In this document: piece after piece, positions 11,391 through 22,848 of the stretch | Numbering within the stretch: position 1 is the stretch's first letter | Layout: every line of letters starts with the position of its first letter | NCBI RefSeq assembly: GCF_000715075.1 | Contig: NC_134082.1 | Location: 189,647,948 to 189,711,947 of the forward strand | Direction: 5' to 3' | From: Nicotiana tabacum | Taxonomy: Eukaryota; Streptophyta; Magnoliopsida; Solanales; Solanaceae | DNA length: 64,000 nucleotides | Notes under the pieces: model-generated | The model's input: only the letters and a program-made list of their open reading frames with translations | The model's database searches: none | Told to the model about the DNA's origin: nothing | Made by a program: the position numbers and the translations under genes

Positions 11391-12330
11391 CCAACACCTA
11401 GGCAAGCTTTAGGGTAAAAGCTATAACTGCACTAGTCTTTGATAATTACAACCAGTGGGCAGGTCTAATTCAGACTTCTTATCTGAAAATATGTGATAAA
11501 TCAACTTGCTTTAACCTTTTAAGTTTAATCAGACCCTAATCAGTACGTGTAAGACATGCTAAAACTATATGCTTTCTTTGATTTAAGGATGTTTATTTGA
11601 GCCGTATATGTTTACATGCTTTCCCAGTACTTGCTATATATGTTTTGATTGTCGCATTAGAATTTTGTCCTTTAAAACTACAAAACCTCATACCCCTTCC
11701 CTTTTAGGATTAGTAGTCCCAAGTACCTCTGGGACTGATAGGAATGGGGGGGGGGGTAATAGCATGCAATAAGTAACAAAACCATTCTGCGCTTTAATAC
11801 CTTAACGGGGTGGGAAAGGGTAGATATGGATATGATGACCACACGGTAACATCTCATGTAACCCCTCTTTAAGGAGTGATTACTGGATGTTGTGTGGGGT
11901 GATCCATATTATTTGTAAACCTAGGACCCCCCTCTCCCTTTACTTGTTTATTTTCTTAGAATTTTCAAACTGTTTTCCTAAAAAATTCAGCTTCCTTTTG
12001 TTTTCTTTAAACTTTAATCTATTTGCAACCATTACGTGAAAACCCCTTATATTTGAAACTTCTATTTTCCTACTCGTTACTTAAAGTCACAATTGTAGCA
12101 TGGCCGGGAACCACACTAGTGGATCCTGAGAGGTACCTAACACCTTCCCCTCAGGATAATTTCTAGCCCTTACCCAATCTCTGGTTTTCTAGATCAATTC
12201 CTTCCTAGTGTCCTAATGCAGTTTAATCATTAGGTGGAGACTCTCCAATTCATACCCAATTCCCAAAGGGAACGAGTTGTCCTCCCAAATGTCCTAAACC
12301 CGATTTCGCGAGAAAAAGCAGGGCGCAACA

Positions 12331-13351
12331 GTCTTAATATGCTGAAGGCCTTTGTGAGGTGGTCTATGTGGTCCTCTTTCCTTTTGGATTTGACCAACAT
12401 GTCGTCGATGTAAACCTCCATCGTTTGCCGAGTTGGTCCTTATACATTTTGGTAACCAACCTTTGATACGTGGCCCCTGCATTCTTTAGCCCGAATGACA
12501 TGACTTTGTAGCAATACGTTCCCTGATGGGTGATGAAAGTAGTTTTCTCCTGGTCATCCTCCTCTATGACGATTCCGAGTAGGCATCCAAAAAGCTTAGC
12601 AGTTTGTGCCCTGCTGTTGCATCGATGAGTTGGTCGATATGAGGCAGGGGAAAAGAGTCTTTCAGGCATGCCTTATTCAGATTTGTGAAATCTATGCACA
12701 TCTGCCATTTCCCATTTTGACCATATTTGCGACCCATTGGGGATATTTTGATTCTCGAATAGAACCGTTGGCGAGTAGCTTATCAACTTCAACGCTGACG
12801 GCCTCGTTGTTTGTGGAATTGAACTTTCTCCTTATTTGCCGCACTAGTAGATAGAGCGGGTCGACATTCAACTTATGCGTATTGATGTCTTTCGGAATGC
12901 CTGGCATATCTAAATGGGAGAATGCAAACAAGTCGGCATTGTCAGTTAAGAATTTATGAAATATACCTGGTTCCGAGAGATTGTGCCCGATATAAGCCTT
13001 CTTTGTGTTGTCGCCGTTGTTTATTTGGACGGGATAGAGATCTTCTATCATCGACTCAGCGACTTCCATGATTTCGGGATCTTTGATAACGTCTGTCTGT
13101 ACGCCGTATTTGGTTCTTAACATCGCTGATTGTTAGGATTCCGCGTTGTTTACCCTTTATTTGTTGGGTGTATGTGCAGTCCTGAGCGATACGATAGAAT
13201 TCTTGCGCAGTGCGTTGTTCACCTTGGAGGCTGAGTATTCCCCATGGAGTAGGGAACTTGATCACTTGATAGAGGCTTGACGGGATAGCCCTCATGACGT
13301 GTATCCATGGCTATCCTATGATGGCATTGTAAGCTGTATCCTGGTCCTTGA
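12331..13351 (-). mobile_element. Element C: fragment of an older Tat-lineage element
   Basis: A 1.0 kb piece of protease-to-RT coding sequence on the minus strand, wedged between the end of LTR A and the end of LTR B. Both neighbours stop exactly at their LTR ends, so A and B each inserted into C and the rest of C lies outside the window. The TTGAT-side flank of B (13347-13351, CTTGA on the plus strand) should be one half of B's target duplication. Confidence 0.85.
12331..13351 (-). pseudogene. pol: Element C protease end and RT fingers/palm
   Basis: Read on the minus strand. From 13351 down to about 13200 there is protease C-terminal sequence (IIG, stop, PWIH, then RAIPSSLYQVIKFPTPWG) broken by a stop. 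From 13123 to 12692 an open frame covers the pre-RT linker and the start of RT, including FSHLDMPGIPKDINTHKLNV and SIRESKYPQWVANMVKM. From 12669 down comes EEDDQEKTTFITHQGTYCYK and SFGLKNAGATYQR. After a frameshift near 12425 comes VYIDDMLVKSK with the catalytic Asp pair. The sequence ends inside the RT palm where LTR A begins. The style (QGTYCYKVMSFGLKNAGATYQRLV) fits Tat elements but is clearly diverged from A. Confidence 0.85.
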
Positions 13352-16300
13352 TGTCGCGCCCCCTTTTTACTTTTTGATGGGGAAGTCCGGGTTTTGACAT
13401 TCCATGTGATGTAATGACTCATTCCTTTTGGGAATTGGGTATTTGAAGAGCCGCCACCTAACGGATTACGGTGTGTTAGGTCATTTAGAGTGATTAACTC
13501 TTGGGTTGGTTTACATTACCAGAGATTAGGGTAAAGGCTCGAAATAACCTCGAGGGTAATTTGTTAGGCACCCCTCTTGGTCCACAACTGTGGGTCCCGA
13601 CCAAACTTTTATTCACAAATTAGTCCATTACAAGCAAACAGTTGAATCAAATAGATTACAAGTAAAGCACGTTGGATAACTCAAGTAATAAGATAAATAT
13701 TTGGACAAGTTGTAAAACAAAGGTTTAAATAAAAAGGGGATTTTGGTAAAGGAGGGGTCCTAGGTTGGTTATCCTATATGATCACCCCAGACAATGTCCG
13801 GTAAACACTCCTCAATGAGGGTCTACACGTGATATTAGCGTGTAGTCATCATATCCCATATTTTCCCTTCCCATCCCCTTAGTGGTCATGCAAAGCGAGT
13901 GTTTGGTCAACGATTTCTATTGCATGCTGCTACCCATCCCTTCTTAATGGTCCTGGAGGGGGTTAGGACCTCTACCTATAGGTGGTTCTAGATGGACCAC
14001 TAAGGTTTTAAAGGTGAAAATTCTAAGGCGACAAGCAAAACACTTAGGACTTTCGGTACATAAAGGGGAGCAAATTGAGGCTCAAGGTTTCCTCCTCAAA
14101 AAAGCACAAAAACAACAAGACTCGAGCATAATTAATGTCTTTTATTAGACAATATCTTAAGGCAGAATGTCTAGGTGAATATGCAGAAGACAAACAATTT
14201 CTTTTAGACTCAGAAGTGGTAACCTTAGCAGTTGCCTATCGATTTCAAAAAGCCTGTTAGGATCAGAAAACATTAAGCAATAGGGACAGTTTCAGAGATG
14301 CAGTTTTGGAAATGCCCTAAAGGCTTGCCTATACGCGGAGTACTGAGGACTGCACTGTATAGTAAGACATGGCAGATTTTAAAACGGACTTTTGAAAATC
14401 CTATGGGCATGATGTCTAATAATAGATTAAGGCGGTTTTAAAAGACTTGTTTCAGAAATGTAAGCTACTTGCTTGAACCAATTCAGAAGTGAACTATGCG
14501 TGGACCGGGTTGAATGTTTTAGACTAGTTTAGACTAACATGCAAAATTTCGAATATGGTTCCCTATAGGCATGATATCTAACTTCATTAATCTGATTTTA
14601 AGACATGCAGACAAACATACATAAACACTTGCCATAACAAAATCTGGATTAGATCCTATAGGCATGGCATCTATTAGTTAAGCCGATTTTAAGACATTGA
14701 AGGCAAGATTACTTGGAACCTATATGCATGGTTTCTAAGAATGTAAAGCCCTATAAGCATGATTTCTACTTGATAAAGCAGTCATATTAAATGTAAAGTC
14801 CTATAAACATGATTTCTACCCGTATTACTCCATAAAACATGTATCTACCCACCCTGTTTACTAAATACCCCAATATTCGTTTACAAGTTATTACAGACCA
14901 ATAAATGAATTACATAAGTAAATCCAAAAATAAGAAGCTATTCTAGAGGGAGCCTTCGATTAGACCCAGATGTCCAAAGCCTCCAATGGCCTCAAATACC
15001 TCAATTCCATAGACAATGTTAGAGTCTAGGTGCATCAAAGTTCCCTAAGGATCTCAAGGATCCCAGGCAGTGCTTACACCTAGACTTAGTAACCAAAGAT
15101 TGAACACGTGTAGTGTGGAAAGGCCAACCTCAGTATGCTAGAGTTCAGAGGGTTCTCAAGAGGATCCCAAGGCAGTAAACATACTGGAGAGGGCAGAACT
15201 TATTGACTAAGAGTAGAGTGAAAGTGATTTTAGTGAAAAACTGTATAAAATAAGGCCTGTTTGAAAGTAATTTACTAAAACACAGAGACTGTTTGGGAAA
15301 AGAGGTTGGAGTAGTTAACAAAGTCCAAACATAACACCTTGAGATAAGTTCATACACAGCCAGTAGTCATAGAACCAAAGCAAGTTCAATAGCCAAAATC
15401 AGGGGTCAAAAGGGTTTAGGGATACATAGGACACATAATTAAGCAATGACCTAGGAATTGGTATAGCCATGCTCAGAAGCAACTGACCAGACATAGTCAC
15501 AAAATCAGATATAAAGAACAAACTCACATGCAGAGGTGATAGGGATTTGGGGATTCATAGTGGTAAACAAGTAAGAGATGATTGGTGTAGACATGCTCAG
15601 AAACAAATAGAGGGATAATACACTAATTTTTTAAGGGAGGGGAGTACATAATATGTAAACATCAACTACAAATTCCACAACAAAACTATAAATAGAAGCA
15701 AACTAGAAACAGGATGAACTGAAACAATAAGAGAATCATATTGTTGTTGGAACTTTGAATTGAAACTAGAACATACCAGTAAAGAGGACAATAAGCAAAG
15801 TGAAAGAGCAGGAGAACACAATGGTTAGCCTTGGCTTGCAGCCGACTAACTTAGAGCAGTAGCAAGTAGCACAAGAGAGAGAGTAGAAATTTTTAAGTGT
15901 GAGAGATACTTTTGAACCAAGAGTGTTCGTGTGTTGTGCTAATGAAAGACTAGAGTATTTATAGTTTCAAAGCAGGTAGTAAATAAGGTAAAAATCAAAG
16001 TCCATTAGTAATTAAGGAACTCAAAATCAATCAGTCAGGAAATCAAGGTAAGTACTCCCTTTAATTGAGGAGTTAGCTTCAAATGGTAATAGATATATAA
16101 CAAATAAGGAAGGAAATCATATAAGGAAGAACATGGCAATTAAGAAAATATTTTCTGCATAGTACAAGTACACAATATTTAATAGAGGCCAGGTTAAGCA
16201 CACTTTAATCAAGGAAAGACTTGAGCAATCAATTAATAGCATAATTGACCACAGATTAAGGTCAGAAAACCTTCTTCAAGGTAAAAAATTCAGCAGAAAT

Positions 16301-17934
16301 AACATGCGTAATCAGTGAAAGATCAATCACAAAGATTCAAGAATGCAAGAATAGGAGATATCATTAATTTAGCACCACTCTATAAGAACCAACTCATGGT
16401 AAGCAAAAATCAGAACCCTAAGAGGTCGAGTTGGACAAGAATCACATATAAAATTAGGGATTAATGTAGAGCATAGTCGGAATTAGTAGGCTAAGCATGA
16501 TATAGGTAGGAGAAGCAAAGAATCAGAAACACAGAATAGGGCAAAATCACACAATAGGCAAGGATAACCATAATTAGGAACCCTAACAAGCAAACATGGG
16601 ACAAAAATCACAGAATCATAGAAACATGTATATTAACTGAACATATTATCAAAATGACACTCAGAAACCCAACGTTGGAACAAAAAAATAGGGTTTTCAA
16701 CATAAGCGAGTTGAAAAAGAAGTAAAATCATAGAATCAGTCGAAATATGCAAGAGATAGAAGTTTTAAACATAAAGAATTGGTTTAAACAAAGTGTAGAA
16801 GAAGTTCCGAAAACCCTAGTTTGAGAAGAAGGTAAAAAATACTTGAAATCGATGATTTTGTAAAAGAGATTCAAGAACAGTGTGAAACATTAAAAGAACA
16901 GACTCAAATCGTTAAAAAATAGTACAGATCTAGGAGATGTAAGCAAAAATTAGGGTTTCAGAAGAAACCTAAGTAGAAATGGAAGAACCTGTTTAGAAAC
17001 TCAAAGATCGTAACAAATACAGTGTGATTTTGCTCGAATTCACACTGGAGTAACCATGAACAGTCAAATAGCAAACCCTAGATAGAAGTTGGCATGGCCC
17101 AAGGACCTTAAAGGCCTCACAGAAGATGAGTAAGGCAATGGAGGAGCCATTGGAGGCTTGGGGTTGAAGGGTGGTCACCGGAGAAGACCGGAGAAGGGAA
17201 GCAGTTGAATAGGGGGTTAGGGTTAGGTTAAGAGAAGAGAGGAGACGATAATATACAGAGGTGGCGCCCTTTTGGAAAAGAGTCTAAGGTTAGGGTCTTA
17301 GGAATTAAAAAAGGAAAGAAGTAACACAAGCCGTTGATCTGGGAGATTAACGGCCAGGATTTAATGGATTCCGGGTTGGGTAAGTGTATATAGGATCTGG
17401 GTCGGGTATTTTAATAAGAAATTGGGTTGGGTCAAATTTAGGCTGTAATTGAAATGCCAATATGGCTATAATTTAAATAGCCACTTTTCCCCTATTTAAT
17501 TTATAATACATAAAAAAAAATTTGGAAAATAAATTTATGTAAAAAAATGATTTTAAAATATATATTTATAATTTTAAAAATATGGGGACCAATTTTACAC
17601 ATATAAAATGTAATTATACATTAAATAGGCTAATATTGCAATTATATGCAATTTAGCCTAAAAATACCAAATGCAATTATAAATATACATAAAAAATATA
17701 TTAATCATATTTTGGCATAAATATAGGAATTAAATGACTAAGTCATCATAACAATAATTTGAAAAATAATTATTGGGAATTTTATGAATAAAAGAGAGAA
17801 AATAAATCAATTTAAATCCTTACAATTATGAAAAAAATATAAAACCCTGTGCATGCTTATATATGTATGTATATGCTATTTGGAAGTTATTTAGGCATAT
17901 ATAAAAATATATAGGAAAAAATTGGATATCAACA
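13352..17934 (-). repeat. 3' LTR of element B (about 4.6 kb, minus strand)
   Basis: On the minus strand it starts TGTTGATATCC at 17934 and ends GGGGGCGCGACA at 13352. The length (4583 bp) and internal motifs match LTR A, so B and A are sister families in opposite orientation. It includes a TATA box (15956-15963), CCTATAGGCAT-type repeats (14310-14840) and AT-rich R/U5-like sequence. No coding region is credible here; short open frames are chance. Confidence 0.9.
15956..15963 (-). promoter_or_regulatory. TATA box in element B LTR
   Basis: TATAAATA on the minus strand (AACTATAAATACTC), about 2.0 kb from the LTR start, mirroring the TATA position in LTR A. Confidence 0.55.
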
Positions 17935-17947
17935 ACTGCCCCTCTTT
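17935..17947 (-). promoter_or_regulatory. Polypurine tract of element B
   Basis: AAAGAGGGGCAGT on the minus strand, directly before the LTR start TGTTGATATCC. It matches the tract of element A except for the last base. Confidence 0.85.
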
Positions 17948-18042
17948 ACTCGGGAAAGATGAAAGAGTTTTTGGGTAAAGAAATAATGACCAATTTTGAC
18001 CAGATGGGATGTTTTGAAAGACGGAGGCCAGAATCCGATTTT

Positions 18043-18093
18043 CGAGTTGCCTACATATCCCTGATTTTACAGGAATTAGGTCATGTGTAGTTC
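18043..18093 (-). other. Structured UTR motif, copy B
   Basis: On the minus strand it runs from GAACTACAC to ATGTAGGCAACTCG. Outer stem CTACA with TGTAG, inner stem CCTG with CAGG around TAAAAT. It lies about 110 bases before the polypurine tract, the same place as copy A2. Confidence 0.6.
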
Positions 18094-18386
18094 TGGATTC
18101 ATCCGCGGAGTATGCCGATGAAATTACTTCAAGAACGAACACGCGATGCACAAGCGGTTATGGCGAGTGGTTAAAGATCAGGACAGTTGGAGTGAACCAG
18201 AGTGAGATTGCTCTCGCTAGGATAGCGGTTACTAGTTGGTTATCTGCAGATAAAAGATGCTACAAACGTATTTTTGCGAAATTTTAAACATGATGCAAAT
18301 TCCCTTCGGACCATGATCTTTAGACGATTAAAGATGACATCCTTGGACCATGACATCCTAGGCCATGACGTCATTGGACCATGACG

Positions 18387-19024
18387 TTCGGGGAGTTTTG
18401 GGACACTTAGTACCTAAATGATAGCTTAAGTGTTGGAAAGTTGACCATAGTTGGAACAATGTGAATATGGTCTCGGAATGGAACTCTGATGGTTCTGTTA
18501 GCTCCGTTGAGTGATTTTGGGGTTAGGAGCATGTTCGGATTGTGTTTTGGAGGTCCGTAGCTAATTTAGGCTTGAAACGCTGAAGGTTGAATTTTTGAAG
18601 TTTCCGGTTCGATAGCGAGATTTTGATCCAAGGGTCGGAATGGAATTCCGAGAGTTGCAGTAGTTCTGTTGTGTCACTTGGGATATGTGCGCAAAATTTT
18701 AGGTCATTCAGACGTGTTTTGGTTGGGGTTTTGATCGAAAGCGGAATTCGGAAGATTTTAGAAACTTAGGCTTGAATCCGATGTGTTTTGGTTGTTTTGA
18801 TATGTTGATGCCTTTGGTTGAGGTCCCGGGGGTCTCGGGATGAATTCAGATGGTTAACGGAAGAAAGTTTGGAGTTGAAGTTGTGCAACAGCTGGTCTTC
18901 TGGTATTTCGCATCTGCGGTTTAGGGACTGCAGATACGGTGCCACAGAAACGGCTAAAGGGCCGCAGAAACGGCTTTGTGTCAATTCCTCAGGAACCGCA
19001 GATGCGGTGAAGAGCTCACAGAAG
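18387..19024 (+). repeat. Element E 5' LTR, left piece
   Basis: Matches 40698-41104 of the 3' LTR (TTCGGGGAGTTTTGGGACAC and onward), but carries about 290 extra bases near 18690-18975 that the 3' LTR lacks. It ends in a cluster of short GC-rich palindromes such as ACCGCAGATGCGGT at about 19002, where element D has inserted. Confidence 0.85.
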
Positions 19025-19224
19025 TGATAAGCAGGCATTTTAACGAGTTTTATGGTCCTTATTGCTTATGCTTTGATTATAAATCGTTACAAAATAGTCC
19101 CAAAAGGCTCATAAGTTGTGCTTGATTATAGGTTTGATCGACAAAGTGACGAAATGTCAAAGATTGGCTCAAACGGAGTGAAACCTACTCAAGTATCAAA
19201 GACAAAGAAAACTGAGGGCAAACA

Positions 19225-19680
19225 ATCCTAGTGCGGCCCGCACAAAATGGAATGCGTCCGCACTAGGTGATTCAGAGAGATGGCAAGATCAGGCTTCAAG
19301 AAACACGGCCGCAATCTACACTACGCGACCCACGATGAAAGTTCCGTGGCCGCTCTTCCATTTTGTGCGGTCCGCAGAAGAGGTATTCAGAGTGATGACA
19401 AAAACCAGGCCTCAGACGACGTGACCGCAGTCCACAGTGCACGGTCCGCGGTGAAGGTTCCGCGGCCGCACTTCCTTCTTGTGCGGTCCGCGAAAGAGAT
19501 ATTCAGAGAGATGGAAAATGCTTAACGCGGTCCACAGTCATTGTTGTGCGGACCGCGACAGCTACCTCCGTGGCCGCGGTCCATTTTACGCGATCCGCGG
19601 AGCCTAAGTTAGAGAACCTAGAATTAAAGTCCAAGAGCCTAGCGCGACCGCGGTCCATTTTACACGGCCCGCGCTGACCC
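19225..19680 (+). repeat. GC-rich stem-loop array in element D first LTR
   Basis: About eight half-sites of the form GCGGCCGC or GCGGTCCGCGG separated by loops like TTCCATTTTG. One example: TTCCGCGGCCGCAC at 19458-19471 can pair with GTGCGGTCCGCGAA at 19481-19494 with single-base bulges. The array is CpG-dense in an otherwise AT-rich region and ends about 35 bases upstream of the TATA box. Confidence 0.8.
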
Positions 19681-19715
19681 CACAGGGGTATTTTTGTCTA
19701 GTTTTTCTAGCCTAG

Positions 19716-19723
19716 TATAAATA
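19716..19723 (+). promoter_or_regulatory. TATA box in element D first LTR
   Basis: TATAAATA followed by GAACAATTTATC. The same box lies in the second LTR at 31827-31834. The position, about 690 bases into the LTR, fits a U3/R boundary. Confidence 0.7.
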
Positions 19724-20664
19724 GAACAATTTATCATTTTTAGGTTATCAAATATATCCAGAACTTAGCTGCCTCGTGGGAACTTCATCTGTGGCCATTT
19801 TTGGCATCTTAGCTTCAAGTTAACGATAGATTCTTGTATTTTCATTTAGTATTTAATTAATATGCCTTGTTCTTCATCTATTTCTCTATTTTCTTCTTCA
19901 AGCATGAACAACTAAACCCATTAGCTAGGGTTGTGGCTCAACCCTAGTGTGATTAATTGATGGGTGTTGCCATCTATTGTTAGATTGACTATGGGTGTTT
20001 GTTATTTGGGTCAATTTTATGGTTTAATCTATGAATTGGTGGTTGCAAACACTGGTTTGTGCTAAGTTGACTTGGCTCTTCTTGAGAAAGAGAGCCCAAG
20101 TCTCCAAAATTGACCCAACAAGGAATTGGGATGGACTCAAGAGAATTGATAGTCCCAATTAAAGGGTTAAACCTCGAGAGAGTAATTACCCCACTTGAAC
20201 CCTAGTTGTTTGAGATAATTTGCCTACCCATTTGGTCTCTCGAGAGTCAATTAGGCAAAATCACTCTCTCTACCGAGAGGTGTGAGAGTGGATAAAATTA
20301 TGCAACGGTTATAGCATAGGCCCCAAGTATGTCAATCAAACATTAGTAATATCTACCCATCAATTAGCCACTTCAGTAATGTCACGACCCTAGTGTCCTT
20401 CTTCCCATTAGATACAACTTAACAATTATCTCGTAGCATAATCTAGTTTCAATAAATAGCTTGGTAATAGTAGTTTATAATCTAAACACCCAAAAATGTA
20501 TGGAAGTGACATTTGGAACAAATACACACTTCTAGTCTAGATAGATACTCGATTCCATTCCTAGCTCCTTGTGGAAATCGATACCAACCCTCATATCAGG
20601 TAAAAGCTATTGCGACCCTCTCTTCCTACTTTTTAGTAGTGTGGAGTTTGAAGATATCACTTTT

Positions 20665-20682
20665 TGGCATCGTTGCCGGGGA
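20665..20682 (+). promoter_or_regulatory. Element D primer binding site (tRNA-Asp type)
   Basis: TGGCATCGTTGCCGGGGA lies five bases after the LTR end. It matches the complement of the plant tRNA-Asp 3' end except for one base, and is the minus-strand primer site typical of Athila-like elements. Confidence 0.8.
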
Positions 20683-20778
20683 GCTAACGGTTTTGGCTAT
20701 CTATTTAGTTAGTTTTGTGTATTGTTCTTCTTTCCTTCCTTGTTACTTACTTGTTTTTGTCATTACTCAGGTACCAAC

Positions 20779-22848
20779 ATGGCTTTAAACAACACTAATG
20801 ATCCTCTTGGAAACGTGATAACGGGGGAGGAGGTAGATGATCTTGAGCAAGATAAGGTGCCTCTTGCACCTCAAGGTCAACGGAGAGGCCAGAATGCCAA
20901 TGCTAATCCAAATGACAATATTCCAGACCCTCCCCTGGTTTCCCCAAGAGTGGCTCCAAGAGTATTACCGAACCAGGGCTACGCAAGTGCTATTGTCCCA
21001 CCCCGAATCCGGGCGGGCAACTTTCAGATAACAAATGTGATGTTGACCTTACTTGAGCAGCGTGGGTACTTCATGGGCGCTGCAAATCGAAATGCCTACA
21101 AACATCTCAAGGGGTTCGTAGGTACATGCTGGGGGAACAAACAAACAAATGTGTCCGAGGATGCATTGAGATTGAGACTTTTCCCGTTCTCACTTCGGGG
21201 AAAGGCATTGGATTGGCTCGAGAGACTTCCCAACCATTCCATCACAACTTGGGATGAGTTGGCGGATAAGTTTATTGCCAAATTTTTCTCTCCTAGTCAT
21301 ATGGTGGCACTTCCAGATGAAATATTAGCCTTCAATCAAGGGCCAACGAAACCTTTGCATGAGATTTGGGAGCGATATAGAACGATGGTGAAGGAGTTCC
21401 CAAATAATGATAAGACCGAGGCCATGATCCAACAGACCTTTTACCGAGGCATAAATACTACAAATCAATGCATTGTTAACCAATTGGCCGAGGGAAATTT
21501 TATGAAACTTTCTTTTGAAGAGGCATGTGATATACTTGATGAAATGGCGGACACATCTTCGGCATGGCAGAGTAGAGCAAACCTTCCTCAAGGTGACCCT
21601 ATGGTTATCCATTTGCACAAGGAATTACATGATCACGGGTAAGCGATAGCTGTGCTTACCACCACGATGAATCAATTGGCTAAGTCACAGTTGCAACAAG
21701 TTCAGAATCCTCGCCAAGTGAATTCCATGGAGGGTGTTAGTATGCTTGTCAACAAGAGAATGCAAAAGAGGTAACAAAATCAAGGAAATTCTTAGCAATT
21801 TTTTGATGAATATGATGGGTGTCAAAATGATGATTATGATGACCAAAGTGAAGAGGTACAATATGTCAACAACTATCAAGGCAATAGGGGAAACTCTTCA
21901 AACCAACAATGGTGACCATAAGGAAAATGGGGCAATCAACAACACAGTCGTGGCATTTGGAACAACAACCAAAACAACAATTGGGGTAATCAAAACAACA
22001 ACCAAGGCAATTGGAATGGAAATAACAACAACTGGGGCAGCAGCAACAATCAAGGCGGGTAGAACAATAATGGAAACCAAGGCAACAGGGGGCAAGGCTT
22101 TCAAAGGCCTCCAATGTACCAACAACCGAACAATCCACCCCCTTTATCTTCTCAGGTTCCTAGTTTTTTTGGTAATGATATGGGTAGAATTGAAATGATG
22201 TTCGAGCGGATGATGAAGAGGAATGCGGATTCCAATGTACAACTGGCTTCTCACAACACCTCTATCCGAAACTTGGAGGTACAATTAAGCCAAATCTCCC
22301 AGTCATTGAATACTCGCCCGAAGGGTGCTCTACCAAGTGATACCGTAGTGAACCCGAAGGGTGGAAATAATAATCATGTGATGGCAGTTACAACAAGAAG
22401 TGGGAGATGCGGTGATGTGAATGCCTCAAAGCAAAAGCAAGTTGTGGATGAAGATGTTAAGTTACAGGATGTTGATGTACCTTTGTTTGTTGAAGATGTG
22501 GTTGAAGAGAATGTGAACAATGATGTAAGGATTGATATTGGTGAGGCTGAGGTAGTAACCCATGATGCCGTGAACCCGTATAGGGAACACATGATTGACA
22601 TGCTCGAGCCAGTGGTGCCAAAAGCCAAGGTTCCTCTGCCAATGCCACCTCCACGTTATCCTCAAAGGCTCGCAAAGCAAAAGATTATTAATCACTTTAA
22701 AAAGTTCATTGACATGATGAAGAACTTATCTATTAATGTGCCTCTGGTGGAGGCACTTAAACAAATGCCAGGCTATGAAAAATTCATGAAAGAATTGGTT
22801 ATAAAGAAAAGTTCTATGGATTGTGAAACTATAAAGATGACTCACTAG
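20779..22848 (+). pseudogene. gag: Element D gag
   Basis: ATG at 20779 is preferred over the earlier in-frame Met at 20722, because the second copy (32889) starts at the same MALNN. One frame runs to 22848 with stops at 21640 and several between 21770 and 22070. Capsid-like sequence: FQITNVMLTLLEQRGYF, RLRLFPFSLRGKALDWLERL, TTWDELADKFIAKFFSP, then FYRGINTTNQ. This is the retrotransposon gag fold region (about residues 70-260). A Gln/Asn-rich linker follows (near 21880-22110), then a coiled segment and a Pro-rich part before protease. No clear CCHC knuckle is seen, as is common in Athila gags. Confidence 0.9.

Larger units (their letters stand above)
1..12330 (+). mobile_element. Element A: Tat-lineage Ty3/gypsy retrotransposon, 5' end outside window
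   Basis: This is the 3' two thirds of a large LTR retrotransposon. Order seen: gag end, protease, reverse transcriptase, RNase H, a second archaeal-type RNase H, integrase, long 3' UTR with minisatellites, polypurine tract and a 4.6 kb 3' LTR ending in CA at 12330. The second RNase H and the protease style are known marks of the Tat/Ogre lineage. The sequence right of 12330 is an unrelated minus-strand RT, so A inserted into element C. The expected 5-bp target duplication would start with GTCTT at 12331; its partner lies outside the window. Coding parts carry several stops and at least one frameshift. Confidence 0.92.
7720..12330 (+). repeat. 3' LTR of element A (about 4.6 kb)
   Basis: Starts TGTTGATACCC after the polypurine tract and ends GGGCGCAACA, so the TG...CA ends are intact. 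No ORF of note. It contains a TATA box (9948), a run of diverged motifs built on GCCTATAGG (10905-11390), a ten-G run near 11747, and near its end a CCTAACACCTTC motif (12127-12145) also found near the ends of other plant LTRs. The LTR of element B (13352-17934, minus) is a diverged sister of similar length, and the F LTR at 43312 starts with the same bases. Confidence 0.9.
17935..18386 (-). other. Element B 3' UTR remnant
   Basis: About 450 bases corresponding to roughly 7290-7719 of element A, including GCATCATGTTT and repeated GGACCATGA(C/T) phrases. It stops abruptly at 18386/18387 where an internal part of the E LTR begins. The B region corresponding to about 5655-7290 of A is absent; the integrase end of B reappears at 42957. 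Confidence 0.8.
19025..20659 (+). repeat. Element D first LTR (1.6 kb)
   Basis: Starts TGATAAGCAGGC and ends GATATCA just before CTTTT and the PBS. The partner is 31137-32769 (1633 bp), almost colinear. It holds GC-rich stem-loops at 19225-19680, a TATA box at 19716, then a pyrimidine-rich start region and an AT-rich U5. The LTR copies differ by scattered substitutions, so the element is not very recent. Confidence 0.92.

Noticed and set aside
20665..20682. tRNA gene fragment
   Set aside because: Only the 3'-end complement is present, directly after an LTR; this is a primer binding site.
20722..20778. Upstream in-frame start for element D gag (MFFFPSLLL)
   Set aside because: The second gag copy conserves the later ATG, and the upstream part is pyrimidine-rich leader with an acceptor-like end.
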